A stretch of 64,000 nt of DNA from NCBI GenBank assembly GCA_019009955.1, contig CM032230.1, forward strand, positions 14,624,501 through 14,688,500, given 5' to 3'. The translations under genes were made by a program, and so were the position numbers. The notes under the pieces were generated by a model. That model ran no database searches. It saw only the letters and a program-made list of their open reading frames with translations, and was not told the DNA's origin. The DNA is from Riptortus pedestris (Eukaryota > Arthropoda > Insecta > Hemiptera > Alydidae). This document shows positions 45,516-55,209 of this stretch, in pieces (the first letter of the stretch is position 1; every line of letters begins with the position of its first letter).

Positions 45516-46243
45516 CTTAGCAGATTTCCCCTGAGGTTGTTCTTTCGTCTACGGAAAGTTTCCTCAAATATCTATCGTTGCTGCCCATGGGATGACTTAA
45601 AGAGGTCTGTTCAAAAGTCTCTCTATGTAAAGTTGTTTTCACCTTACAGTTTATACACACACACACACACACACATACACACACTCACATTTCGGTTTCT
45701 GTTAGCATTTTAGCGGTCGCAATGTTTGTTTGATCATTTCAGGGGTCTCCAAACTTTCCAGCCTTAGGGCCATACTGATTGCTCCAGTACGTTCCGAGGG
45801 CCAAAACCATATTATCATTGTTGCCGGTGGTAAAAAGTGAAATAGTCCTCTGATGAAAAAAAAAAAAGTTATTATATACTGAAGTTAAATTTTCTGCAAA
45901 TTATACATGTCTTTACTCATTACAATTCTGTGTTTCTTTATCCAACTTATCACAAAAACAATAACAATAAGCCTAAAACAATGTTATGAGTAGTTAGCCC
46001 ATGACCATATCAATGTAGATGTCATATTAATAATTATTCAACATAAAATTAGAATACTTCAGTAAACTAAATTTACTTTCCGCGGGCCGGACAAAATCTG
46101 TCCGCGGGCCGGATGTGGGCCTCGGGCCGTAGTTTGGAGACCCCTGGTTTAGAGGGAAAGAATTTTGAAAATTCGAAATATCTCCGTTGCTATACGTCTG
46201 ATAGAAAAATTGTATAGAACCAATCTTATTCCAAATTAAATAT
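45516..46243 (-). mobile_element. Family A copy with (CA)n and a hAT insertion
   Basis: Reverse copy from 'ttagcagatttcccctgagg' through a (CA)n tract at 45655-45690, 'tagcggtcgcaatgtttgtt', then the hAT-like element (45740-46146), and from 'gtttagagggaaag' to 'aaattaaatataatacga'. The host sequence between 'gatcattt' and 'gtttagag' is missing around the insertion. The 5' end is absent. Confidence 0.75.
45740..46146. mobile_element. hAT-type MITE, 407 bp
   Basis: Terminal inverted repeats CAGGGGTCTCCAAACTTT and AGTTTGGAGACCCCTG. Inside, a GC-rich segment 'ccgcgggccgga' is repeated near the right end. CAGGGGT...ACCCCTG ends with a GGGCC-rich subterminal region are typical of hAT/Charlie-like non-autonomous elements. 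The expected 8-bp target duplication is not visible because flanking host sequence is lost. No transposase frame. Confidence 0.8.
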
Positions 46244-46417
46244 AATACGACAAGGGATTTAATGCATTTATTGAGAAACTGGACACCATTTTGTAGATAC
46301 ACTCCTACTGTATAAAACATATGTAATGCTTACATATGTTTTTTTGTCTTTTAGCAGATTTCCCTTAACTTTTTATTGTTTTTATAATGTTTATAAGTAA
46401 TTATCGTATACGAATGT
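46244..46417. other. Short spacer with a family A 3'-end stub
   Basis: 'ttttagcagatttcccttaa' at 46351-46370 is an isolated family A 3' terminus (reverse). Confidence 0.5.
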
Positions 46418-46545
46418 ATTTATTATTATTATTTATTAACGTCCACCTTTTGCAACTCAGGCTAATTGGGACGGGTTATCTACAGGTTACCACTCTTTTC
46501 TAGCCTGGGTGGGACTTCGTCTAATCTAATGAATTTCGTCACCAA
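46418..46545 (-). mobile_element. 5'-truncated SINE
   Basis: (ATT)n tail, 'attaacgtccaccttttgca', 'gggacgggttatctacagg', 'ctagcctgggtgggac', ends 'atgaatttcgtcacca' without a tRNA head; same truncation style as 33757. Confidence 0.85.
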
Positions 46546-46663
46546 TATAATGTATTTATTGAAATGTGTGTAATATCCAAAGGACGGAGCTCACAAAATT
46601 TAAATAAATTCCCATGATAGAGAGATACTCTCCGTGGAACTCCACGGGTGGTGGAAAACAGGA
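46546..46663. other. Spacer, nothing recognised
   Basis: Short unique segment. Confidence 0.4.
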
Positions 46664-47185
46664 AAAAAATATTGTTATATACATTTATTCTCTATCTTGA
46701 ATATTAACTTAATTTTTTAGTTTTCAGCAAACCCTCACTTCTACCCATTATCACATAAACAATACTCTTTTATATAATAAACCATTTTATTTAAAACTTA
46801 AATACCAACTATGGTTTTAAGAGTACTTTATTGTATGAGATACGTGCAATTATGTTCTGTTGACTCCCCCTCTCCCCGTTTTATGTTCTTGGACTACTAA
46901 AAGTTGAGTGATTGACATAAAAATTATTCTGTTTCATTATAAATTACAGAACTCGATATAGTAAATATTTTGCAATAAAATGAATATGTTGTATTCAGAT
47001 ATATTTCAGTAATTGTTTTTCATTACGGTGAAGAATATTTACATCTATGTGTTCAGGTCTGAGAAGTTGGCAGACCTGTTTGTTTACAATTCAGACGCTC
47101 TCCGTTGAGAGGTTATTGAAAGTGATTCAAGTATTTCTCTTTACCGCTTGTATTAATTAACTTAATATTCACATGGTGGTGTTGT
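46664..47185 (-). mobile_element. Family A, long subfamily, 5' region
   Basis: 'tattgttatatacatttatt', 'ctcacttctacccatt', a CT/C-rich run at 46866-46878, 'gttgtattcagatatatttc', 'ttgagaggttattgaaag', ending 'ggtggtgttgttatggg' where LINE sequence takes over. Confidence 0.75.
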
Positions 47186-47188
47186 TAT

Positions 47189-47481
47189 GGGACAAAACCG
47201 ACAAAAGGCAAACATTCATCCCAAATCTTGAGTAATACCTCAACACCAGCACAGCCACTGACTATTACTCGACACAAGTACTCACTGGACACGGAACTAC
47301 TAAATCATATTTAAATAGGTTCAAAATACTAAATGACAAAAACTGTCCCTGTGACAGAACGAGTGAACAGACTATAGAACACCTCATCTATACTTGCACA
47401 CTGACTACACAGTTACGAAACACACTCCAACAAACACTTCTCAAAAACATAGACCAATGGATCAAAGGAGTTTGTTTATAA
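47189..47481 (+). pseudogene. Non-LTR retrotransposon C-terminus (zinc knuckle)
   Basis: One frame (47236-47481) reads YYSTQVLTGHGTTKSYLNRF, KILNDKNCPCDRTSEQTIEH and LIYTCTLTTQLR. 'TQ-LTGHG-F--YL-RF' followed by C-x-C...H-x4-C is the conserved C-terminal block that follows RNase H in Jockey/I-like LINEs. The preceding bases in another frame give WDKTDKRQTFIPNLE, the usual end of the RNase H region, so one frameshift is present. Inserted at a family A edge. Inactive fragment. Confidence 0.85.
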
Positions 47482-47752
47482 ACATCCATTTTTATTTAGA
47501 AATTTTTCTAAAAGTTTAATATAAAATGTTAGACGTCTTAACCATTTTACTTAAAGAATAATATTTTAACCTTCCCCTTCCCTTTTATTTACCTACATCA
47601 AGAATAATGCAATAGAATGAGTGGCATAACCTCCTTTATGAAGTCAAATTGATATTTTATTGGGTTGTTTCGCTTTATGCTAATTATGCGTTTTAATTTA
47701 TCATCACTTTGATTGTTTGTTCTTTCTTTTTGTATATTATTTATCCTCTTTT
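47482..47752. other. Spacer, possibly LINE 3' untranslated sequence
   Basis: Follows the LINE stop codon directly; AT-rich, no poly-A or other landmark. Confidence 0.35.
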
Positions 47753-47874
47753 TTAGCAGATTTCCCTGAAGGGAAATCAGCTATTGAGGTCGTACTCATG
47801 ATGCAATTTTCGAAATTTTTCTTCAAATGTCCATCGATCCTACCCAGGAGATGACGAAAATGAGGTCCGTTCAA

Positions 47875-47926
<52 letters not shown>

Positions 47927-48320
47927 GTCTGTTACCGCTTTAGCGGTCGCAATTTTTGTCTTATCTTTACCAAACTCGATATATAATCGTCTTATACAAA
48001 AAGAAAGATCAAGTTCGTTAACGGCTGAAATCGGACAAGGGGAGGGGTTGGGGGTTAGAGAGGGATAATTTCAAAAGTTCTTAATAAATTCGTTATTATG
48101 CGTCGGATCGAAAACTTGCAAAGAACCAATCTTATTGCAAATGTAATGTTCTACAAATGTTGTTATTTACATTTTTTCACTATCTTGATTATTAACTGAA
48201 ATATTTGTATATTTTAGTTTTCGGTCTTCTGAAAAGCCCCACTCCTACTCATCTCATATTAACTAACATTCTATTATGTTAATAGAAATGCAAATACGTG
48301 GGCAGCCTCTGCGTGACGGA
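47753..48320 (-). mobile_element. Family A, near full length
   Basis: 568 bp from TTAGCAGATTTCCCTGAAGG to 'cctctgcgtgacgga', (AT)n at 47878-47922. The 5' internal region is a deletion derivative: 'gttaatagaaatgcaaatac' leads directly to the terminus. Confidence 0.85.
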
Positions 48321-48519
48321 CTTTTTTTTTGTTTCCTTTTTTCTTTTCTTTCTTTCTTTATTTTTTTTTTAATTTTAACTACAAATTTATGAACTACATT
48401 TCTTGTATATAAAATTATGATGTATTATGTACATACATGTTATATACTATAATAGTATGGTACATTTAGTAAACAAACGCCCTTTGTGCATGGGTAATGT
48501 GCAAAGGAAAATATATAAA

Positions 48520-48613
48520 AAAATGGTGGATTGTTACCACTATGCATTTTAAATATAAATTTATATCTGACGTTTACGTGTGTATAAACGATACATTTAA
48601 TAATTCAAAATAA
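48520..48613 (+). repeat. Left copy of a ~94-bp direct repeat flanking family A
   Basis: 'ttgttaccactatgcatttt' to 'acatttaataattcaaaata'. Matches 49490-49586 with about five differences. Confidence 0.9.
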
Positions 48614-48619
48614 GGAAAG

Positions 48620-49347
48620 TCCGTCACGCAGGGGCTGCATAAACTAAACAGATTTCCCACGTGAAGTTTTACAATAGAGAAATCTGCAGACGAGAGCCGA
48701 ACAGTTAAGGAAACGGCCGAACTAGCCTTTGGCGGGAAACTCACTCGTCCGTTATCAGCCCACTTTTAATAAAAATGCAAATATCTCGCTTAATATTCAA
48801 GACAGAGAATATGGTAAATGTATAGAACAATATTTATAGTAAATTTAATTTAAAATAAGATTGGTCACAATTTTTTGATCCGATGTATGTAACTGAGATA
48901 TTTCGATCAGGATCAATAAGAAGGCCAAGTCCTCTACTGTTTTTTAATATTACGCAGAGTGCACTTTCGGAGTCAACGCTCCATCCTCACTCAGTGCCTG
49001 CTGATAAAAGCTGCGTTGCCTGGACCACGACCGCCGGGCGACAGTCGCAGCTTTAATCAGCAGGCACTGAGGATGGAGCGTTAAATCCGAAAGTGCACTC
49101 TGCATTATATTAAAAAACAGTAGAGGACTTGGGCTTCTTATTGATCCTGATCAATTGGTTCCTCTAACATCCAGCATATTCCATGAGATATTTCGAATTT
49201 GTGAAAATTCCCCCCCCTCTAAACCCCCCCCCTCCCACTGGTCCGATTTCAGCCATTAACGAACTTGATCTGTCTTTTTGCATGAAACGTTTAAATATCG
49301 TGTTGGTAACGATCAAACAAAAATTGCGACCGCTAGAGTGTTAACAG

Positions 49348-49399
<52 letters not shown>

Positions 49400-49483
49400 G
49401 AACGGACCTCACTTTCGTCATCTCCTGGGTAGGATCGATGGACATTTGAAGAATGTTTTTGAAAATCGCGTGAAATCCGCTAA
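48620..49483 (+). mobile_element. Family A, short subfamily, carrying a foldback element
   Basis: TCCGTCACGCAGGGGCTGCA start, C-runs near 49210-49230, (AT)n at 49351-49393, and 3' end 'gaaatccgctaa' whose palindrome has been deleted. Interrupted at 48907-49183. Confidence 0.85.
48907..49183. mobile_element. Foldback element, 277 bp
   Basis: The arms run inward from 'tcaggatcaataagaaggcc', 'aagtcctctact' and 'gcagagtgcactttcgga' to a GC-rich centre ('cctggaccacgaccgccggg'). They then return as the reverse complement, 'gcactgaggatggagcg' and 'gaggacttgggcttcttatt', ending 'ttggttcctctaacatccag'. The left arm lacks about 35 outer bases present on the right. TGAGATATTTCGA (48894-48906 and 49184-49196) is a perfect 13-bp direct repeat, i.e. 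the target-site duplication. No reading frame. Confidence 0.85.
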
Positions 49484-49489
49484 TATTAA

Positions 49490-49586
49490 AAAAAATGGTG
49501 GTGTTGTTACCAGTATGCATTTTAAATATGAATTTATATCTGACGTTTACGTGTGTATAAACGATACATTTAATAATTGAAAATAA
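49490..49586 (+). repeat. Right copy of the ~94-bp direct repeat
   Basis: 'gttgttaccagtatgcattt' to 'catttaataattgaaaataa'; partner of 48520-48613. Confidence 0.9.
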
Positions 49587-50058
49587 AAAGGCCAATTTGC
49601 TTAAATGGGATAACATATTGTCATTTGAGGAGGTGGCAAATCTTCCATGTTTACGCAGGCGTTACGTGACATAACATCTTTGTTTAACAATGTAGTTAGT
49701 GAGTATTTACTCTTGTTTTTTTTAAATATTTAATAATTTGTGTTGATGAGAGATAGGGGTTGGGGGTGGGGGCGAGGCCACATCCATGATATTACAATCT
49801 GGTTCATTTATAAATTTAGAATGAGCGCCCCCCCCCCTCCATCGGATAGGTCGATATAAATTGTCTTTTAATATGGCCCTGTTGCTCGTCTCCGCTTTAT
49901 ATTTATTATACAACAAGGAGATCGATATAGTCCGGGAAGCCTTCCTCCAAACCTCATTCATCTCCCTTTATTGCCTTCTCTTCGCCTTCCTCACTTCCAC
50001 ACAACACCTTTTTGAGCCCATTTAAATAAATTGGTATTTACACTAATATTTAAAAAAA
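49587..50058. other. Spacer, no gene supported
   Basis: A 79-codon minus-strand open frame (49961-49722) is partly low complexity (PPPPTP) and unrecognised. C10 at 49829-49838. Confidence 0.4.
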
Positions 50059-51335
50059 ATCCGTCAGGCAGGGGCTGCGTAAACTAAGCAGATTTCCCTC
50101 GTGAAGTTATACAATAGAGAAATCTCCATACGAGAGCCGACAGTTACGGAAACGGCCGAACTAGCGGGGATTTTAACGGGAAACTCACTCGTCCGCTATC
50201 AGCCCACATTTAATAAAAATGCAAATATCTCGATTAATATTCAAGATAGAGAATAAATGTATGGAACAATATTTATAGTAAATTTATTTGCAATAAGATT
50301 GATTATATACAATTTTTCGATCAGACGCATAATAACGGAGATATTTCGAATATTCAAAAATCCCTCCCTCTTAACCCCTTCTCCCACTGGTCCGATTTCA
50401 GCCGTTAACGAACTTGATCTTTCTTTTTACATAAAACGATTAAATTTCGAGTTTGGTAAGGATCAAACCAAAAATTGCAATAACACCAAAGGTAACACAA
50501 CCCGCCGTGAATAAATACAAACGGAAATAAGAAATGTTTCATCCATTTTCAATAATCTGCCGACAGGAAGCTTTAGAAATATAAACGAACAGGTCTGCCC
50601 GCCTCACACCGGAAAGAAAAACAATTACTGAAATATATCAGAATATAACATATCGATTTTATTGAAAACTATTTACTATGTCTAGTACTGTAATTAATAA
50701 TGAGTCAAAATAATTGTTATCTCAATCAATCATATTTCAATAGTCCAAAACCTTAAAACGGGGGGGGGGATCACCAGGACATATTGCAAGTATCTCGAAT
50801 AATAAAGGTCCCTTGAATACAACGTTAGGTAGCTTCGAATAATGTGATTCATTGTGTAGCAGAGTATTGTTTAAGTAGCATGAGTAGAAGTGGGGGTTTG
50901 CTGAAGGCTGAAAACTGAAAAATGCAAATATCTCGGTTAAAATTTATAAATGAATAAATGTATATAACAATAATCATAGTACATGTAATGTGCAATACGG
51001 TAGGTTCTATACTATTTTTCTATCCGACGTGTGGTAACGGAGATATTTCTAATTTTCGAAAATCCTCCCCTCTAACCCCCCTCCCCACTGGCTTACGAAC
51101 TTTATCTTTCTTTTTACATAAAACGATTAAATATCGACTTTGGTAACGATTAAACCATAATTGCGACCGCTAGAGTGGTAACAGACAATGGATATATACA
51201 TACATACCTACCCACAGTTTTGAACGTACCTCATTTTCGTCATCCCCTAGGTAGGATTGATGAACATTTGAAGAAAGATTCCGAAAATTGCGTCATGAGT
51301 ACGACCTCAATAGTTGATTTGTCTTAAACGAAATC
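50059..51335 (+). mobile_element. Family A chimera: short 5' half joined to long copy
   Basis: 50059-50478 starts TCCGTCAGGCAGGGGCTGCG and follows the short subfamily as far as 'gatcaaaccaaaaattgc'. It then jumps at about 50480-50490 into the long-subfamily block ('cgtgaataaatacaaacgg', 'cgacaggaagctttagaaat', a G9 run at 50761). That block runs through its own core and an eroded microsatellite to 'gacctcaatagttgatttg'. Best explained as a truncated young copy inside an older one. Confidence 0.75.
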
Positions 51336-51941
51336 ACCTACAATATAGTGATACAGATTCTGATCAGGTGCTGATACAAGTTGCCTCTCAGCCATTATTA
51401 TAAATAATGGTTTATGGGTTATCCTCGGTGTTTTGATCGATGGAAGGGAGAGATGAATGCTACCAGAGTGCTAAAGATACTGGATGATTCGCAAGGCCGA
51501 AGTGGACACCGCTATTAAATTACTTAAACAAAACAAAATACTTGGGATCTTGTCATTAAATAATGTCATTTGTGAGTTATGCACGATAACTCAGCTGCAA
51601 TGCATCAGATTAAAAACATTCGTAGAATATGATTTATAAATCTCTGCATGTTAAACAAAATTGGTCCTGCAGAAATTTTCTGAATCCTTAATATCTGCGG
51701 AACAATTTGTAATATTGTAGATGCATCCCTTCCTCTTAGTCGGTAAAAATGGATATGCAGAAGTAGATGTTGCAGTTATAGTAAATTTGAAATTTTCACA
51801 TTGATAGACATTTTCGTCTCTGAATCAATGGAATTAATCCGAACATCGATGATTAGTTTCCCAAATTCAAGCTCAAGTGTCTAATAGATTTCGGTGTCGC
51901 TATTTAACTTTCGTTGTTTATAATAATTCGAAATTTTACGA
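51336..51941. other. Unique stretch, nothing recognised
   Basis: No motif-bearing open frame or repeat match. Confidence 0.45.
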
Positions 51942-52281
51942 ATAACCCAGTAGTGCTCAGAAATGGATTTAATTAATGTTTTTGTTAAATTTCATTCATA
52001 TTGAATGAAATACTTTGTTTTAAATGTAAAATAGTCAATAACATGATTTTCAGCCTTTCTGTTTTTGATTTTTTGACTGTGACATATATGTCACGCTAAG
52101 CACTTGACGAGCCACAACAAAAAAAAAAAAGGTTAATGAATGGTTAATAAAAATTCAAATCAGGAAAAAATGTACACCATAAAAAACTTTGAAAAACATA
52201 TTTTACAAACAAAAAATTAAAAAAAGGATTTACAAACAAATTAAGTAAAAAAAAATCCGGGAAAGTACATATGTATGAATT

Positions 52282-52540
52282 AGCGTGTGTGATAGGGGGC
52301 AAAACAATCGAGGCAGAGGCCCGCATCACACTTCTGGCAATAAGTATCTGGAAACCAACTGACAATTTTCTCCTCTGCATCTTCGTCTCAGACCGTCTGG
52401 GATTTTTCTCACAAGATGGTCAATTCTATCATACCTAGACTCATCTAATGAACGTGTGGATGAACGCCCTGGAACTTTGGCAGGTGTTAGGTATTTTTTC
52501 AAATAGGTAAGCTCCACACTTCTTCTGAATTCCAACTGTG
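52282..52540 (-). pseudogene. piggyBac transposase C-terminal part, frameshifted
   Basis: Minus-strand frame: EFRRSVELTYLKKYLTPAKV, HLVRKIPDGLRRRCRGENCQ. After a one-base shift near 52338 it reads YCQKCDAGLCLDCFAPYHTR and stop at 52282. The final C-x-x-C...C-x-x-CF--YH pattern is the piggyBac C-terminal zinc-binding domain that recognises the transposon ends. EFRR...YL is the usual last helix of the preceding domain. The region directly upstream (about 52541-52605) is short and out of frame with the N-terminal piece, showing the deletion point. Confidence 0.85.
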
Positions 52541-52605
52541 TAATATTTTTTACACCCTTGCGATACTGAATACATGCGACTTAGGTTGCCAGGCTCCATC
52601 ACATC

Positions 52606-52962
52606 CTATTCTCCTGAGTCCTCATCACTTCCGATGTTTATATCTGGTGGAGCGATGTATATGTCCCTTTGGTACAAAGCTTTGTCATCTGCCAATATTA
52701 AGTCTATGGCTTCCTGAACTGTAAAGCCAGGCTCAATAATCTCAGCCAAGGCCCTAAAAAAAAAATATTTTAAGCAAGTTGTTAGTGTAACATATATGTC
52801 ACAGAAAAATTTAGAAAGATTTTGAGCGTAAATAAAACTCAAAAGATTAAATATATAATTAAGGTTCAATAGTCTAATTTGTATAGAAACTAATTACAGC
52901 TTAAACAAATTTTAAATAAATTCATATAAGTTCAAGTACTTACTCTTTGTTGATAAACTCCA
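52606..52962 (-). pseudogene. piggyBac transposase N-terminal part, two exons
   Basis: Exon 1 is MEFINKE (ATG at 52962-52960 on the minus strand) with donor AAAGA|GTAAGT. The acceptor after a T10 run, TTTTTTTAG|GGCC (near 52755), resumes in frame as ALAEIIEPGFTVQEAIDLIL, ADDKALYQRDIYIAPPDINI and GSDEDSGE, then stop at 52606. A short acidic N-terminus of the form 'IL-DD...D-DI-I-PPD----SDED' precedes the catalytic region in piggyBac-derived proteins. Here the frame ends where the catalytic region should begin. Confidence 0.75.
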
Positions 52963-53182
52963 TGTCCTAATATCACCAAGATGAAGGAGGGAAAAAAACA
53001 CTTGGTAAAGCTAAAACAGATGTTGATAGCTCAGAGGTAGGTTTTAGAGTGATAAAGGAGTGTTTGGAGGTCCTAATGATCATACAGGATCAACCCTGCA
53101 CACCTTGGATTACTCTGCAGCTAATTCCAAAGAGGCCCCTCCCGCCGTAACATATATGTCACATTAAGCACTACTGGGTTAA

Positions 53183-53455
53183 TTATAATGTTATACCTAT
53201 TTTTTTCGTTTCATTTGGTTATTTTAATAAATTGTATTATAATTACATTGTCGTATAATTTCATGTCCCATATCTACCGTTAAAAATTATGGACACTACT
53301 TTAAAATGCACTACTTTTAAAAGCAACCATGACCTACTTTTAAAAGCAGCCAATGAACGTATTTGCACACTTTTTGTGCAAGTTTGGCCCGCAACATGTC
53401 AAAGGTTGCCAATTAAAGGCTAAGTAAGACTTCTAGTTGAAACCATTGTGCTGTT
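53183..53455. other. Spacer with short local repeats
   Basis: 'ctacttttaaaagcaacca' occurs twice near 53305-53350 with small changes; otherwise nothing. Confidence 0.4.
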
Positions 53456-53790
53456 TTGGAAACTGCTCTTTTAATATTACTTACTATACCTTCCCAAATC
53501 CATAAGATGTTTGATGTATTCAATAACGAATTTTCTAGACCTTCCTCTTCCTATTTGCCAAAAGGCCTTACCTTCAAATATATTTGTGATGAAATGTTTG
53601 TCCCTTATGAAATGCCCAAATGGCTTCTTTTTCTCCATGGCCTTGGTAAGTCTTTTACTTTAGCTTACCTCATTTGGTAATTCTACATTGAATTTCTTTT
53701 GAGCCGAACTTGTTCTTGTGACTCTATGCCAAATCAAAATCTCCATATCTTCTAGTTTTTAATATTCAATTTTTTTGAAGAGTACAAATT
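53456..53790. repeat. Dispersed repeat, uninterrupted copy
   Basis: Contiguous counterpart of 9600-9888 plus 10413-10640. The plus strand has a 74-codon open frame (53456-53680) with no recognised motif; the repeat relationship argues against a host gene. Confidence 0.5.
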
Positions 53791-54360
53791 TACTCCGTGT
53801 GAACTGCAATGCAGTTTCAGTGAAGTCTTGCTTAGCACCTTTAACTTATTTAATCAACTTTAAATATATAAACACAGACTCATGGCATGTTCGATAAGCA
53901 ATGTTCATTAATAATTTTTTTCTCTAATGCGGTTCTCACTTCATACTTCAAATTTGACTAAGATTCTGTTGAAGATTTGGGAGCTAGGAAATGGAGTGTG
54001 ATTGGAGTACTTGGGAAATAGATTGTAATTAACGTGTTGGTGTTAATTGAACAATTTTCCAGTATTGGAGCAGAGTTATCCAGTTACATCGAGCCCTGTA
54101 CTCGCCATCAGTAATCAATAATTTGCATAAGCTGGTTATAGATAAATTGCTGAGATTGGACGGCCAGGTAACCTAGATTGCGAATTCTCCCTAATATCAA
54201 TATGCATTGGCCAACACTTACATAATACCGACGAATCATCTGATCTCCCGCAATCAGAGGCAAGTACAAAGGAAAGGAACTATTTTAGTACCGAAAAACT
54301 TCGTACTTCGGCTTTCAAAGGAATTATCCAATATGATTTTCAAATAAAATAAGTAAAAAG
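53791..54360. other. Spacer, nothing recognised
   Basis: AT-rich unique sequence. Confidence 0.45.
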
Positions 54361-54793
54361 TCCGTCACGCAGGGGCTGCGTAAACTAAGCAGATTTCCCA
54401 CGTGAAGTTATACAATAGAGAAATCTCCATACGAGAGCCGAACAGTTACAGCAAAGAGCCAAGCTAGCTTTTGGCGGGAAATACCGTCGTACGTTATCGG
54501 CCCAAATTTAAGAAAAATGCCAATATCTCGGTTAATATTCAAGATAGAGAATAAGTGTATATAACAATATTTATAGTAAATTTAATTTGCAATAAGATTG
54601 GTTCTATACAATTTTTCGATCCGATGCATAATAACGGGGATATTTCGAATTTTCGAAAATCCCCCCTCTAAACCCCCCCTCCCACTGGTCCGAGTTCAGC
54701 CATTAACTTGATCTCTCTTTTTGCATAAAACGTTTAAATATTGAGTTTGGTAACGATCAAACAAAAATTGCGACCGATAGAGCGTTAACAGAC

Positions 54794-54865
<72 letters not shown>

Positions 54866-54984
54866 CGGACCTCATTTTCGTCATCCCGTGGGTAGGATCG
54901 ATGGACATTTGAGGAATTTTTTCAATACTCGCGTCATGAGTACGAGCTCCTCAATAGGTGATTTCCCTTAAGGGAAATTGCTAT
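54361..54984 (+). mobile_element. Family A, short subfamily, full-length copy
   Basis: 624 bp, TCCGTCACGCAGGGGCTGCG, (AT)n at 54799-54857, palindrome 'gatttcccttaagggaaatt' and a slightly altered terminus (GCTATAA). Confidence 0.85.
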
Positions 54985-55147
54985 AATTACGACCGCTATA
55001 GCCTTATCAGACATATATATAATTTTGAACGGACCTCATTTTCGCCATCTCCTGGGTAGGATGGATGGGCAATTGAAGACATTTTTCGAAAATCGCGTCA
55101 TGCGTGCGACCTGTATAGCTGATTTCCCTTCTGGGAAATCTGAAAAA
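54985..55147 (+). mobile_element. Family A 3' part, host of the previous copy
   Basis: Begins 'ttacgaccgctatagcctta', has a minimal (AT)5, then 'gaacggacctcattttcgcc' to 'tttcccttctgggaaatctg'. Its 5' part was displaced by or lost with the insertion at 54361-54984. Confidence 0.75.
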
Positions 55148-55209
55148 AAGATTGTGTTATAGATTCCACATACTTTGTGCACGCAAGTTAAAGCATTTTA
55201 ATATCGCAA

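Larger units (their letters stand above)
51946..53178 (-). mobile_element. Internally deleted piggyBac transposon, 1233 bp
   Basis: Terminal inverted repeats CCCAGTAGTGCT (51946-51957) and AGCACTACTGGG (53167-53178) are flanked by TTAA on the right (53179-53182) and a mutated ATAA on the left (51942-51945). TTAA targets with CCC/GGG ends define piggyBac. The palindrome gtgacatatatgtcac or a one-base variant occurs subterminally at 52078, inside at 52788 and near 53150. Coding parts are an N-terminal piece with an intron and a C-terminal cysteine-rich piece; the catalytic DDD core between them is gone. Confidence 0.9.

Noticed and set aside
45740..46146. CpG-rich regulatory island ('ccgcgggccgga' region)
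   Set aside because: The GC-rich stretch belongs to the subterminal region of a hAT-type MITE, which explains it fully.
53456..53680. 74-codon open frame as a host gene
   Set aside because: The sequence is a copy of a dispersed repeat also present at 9600-10640, where the frame is not conserved.
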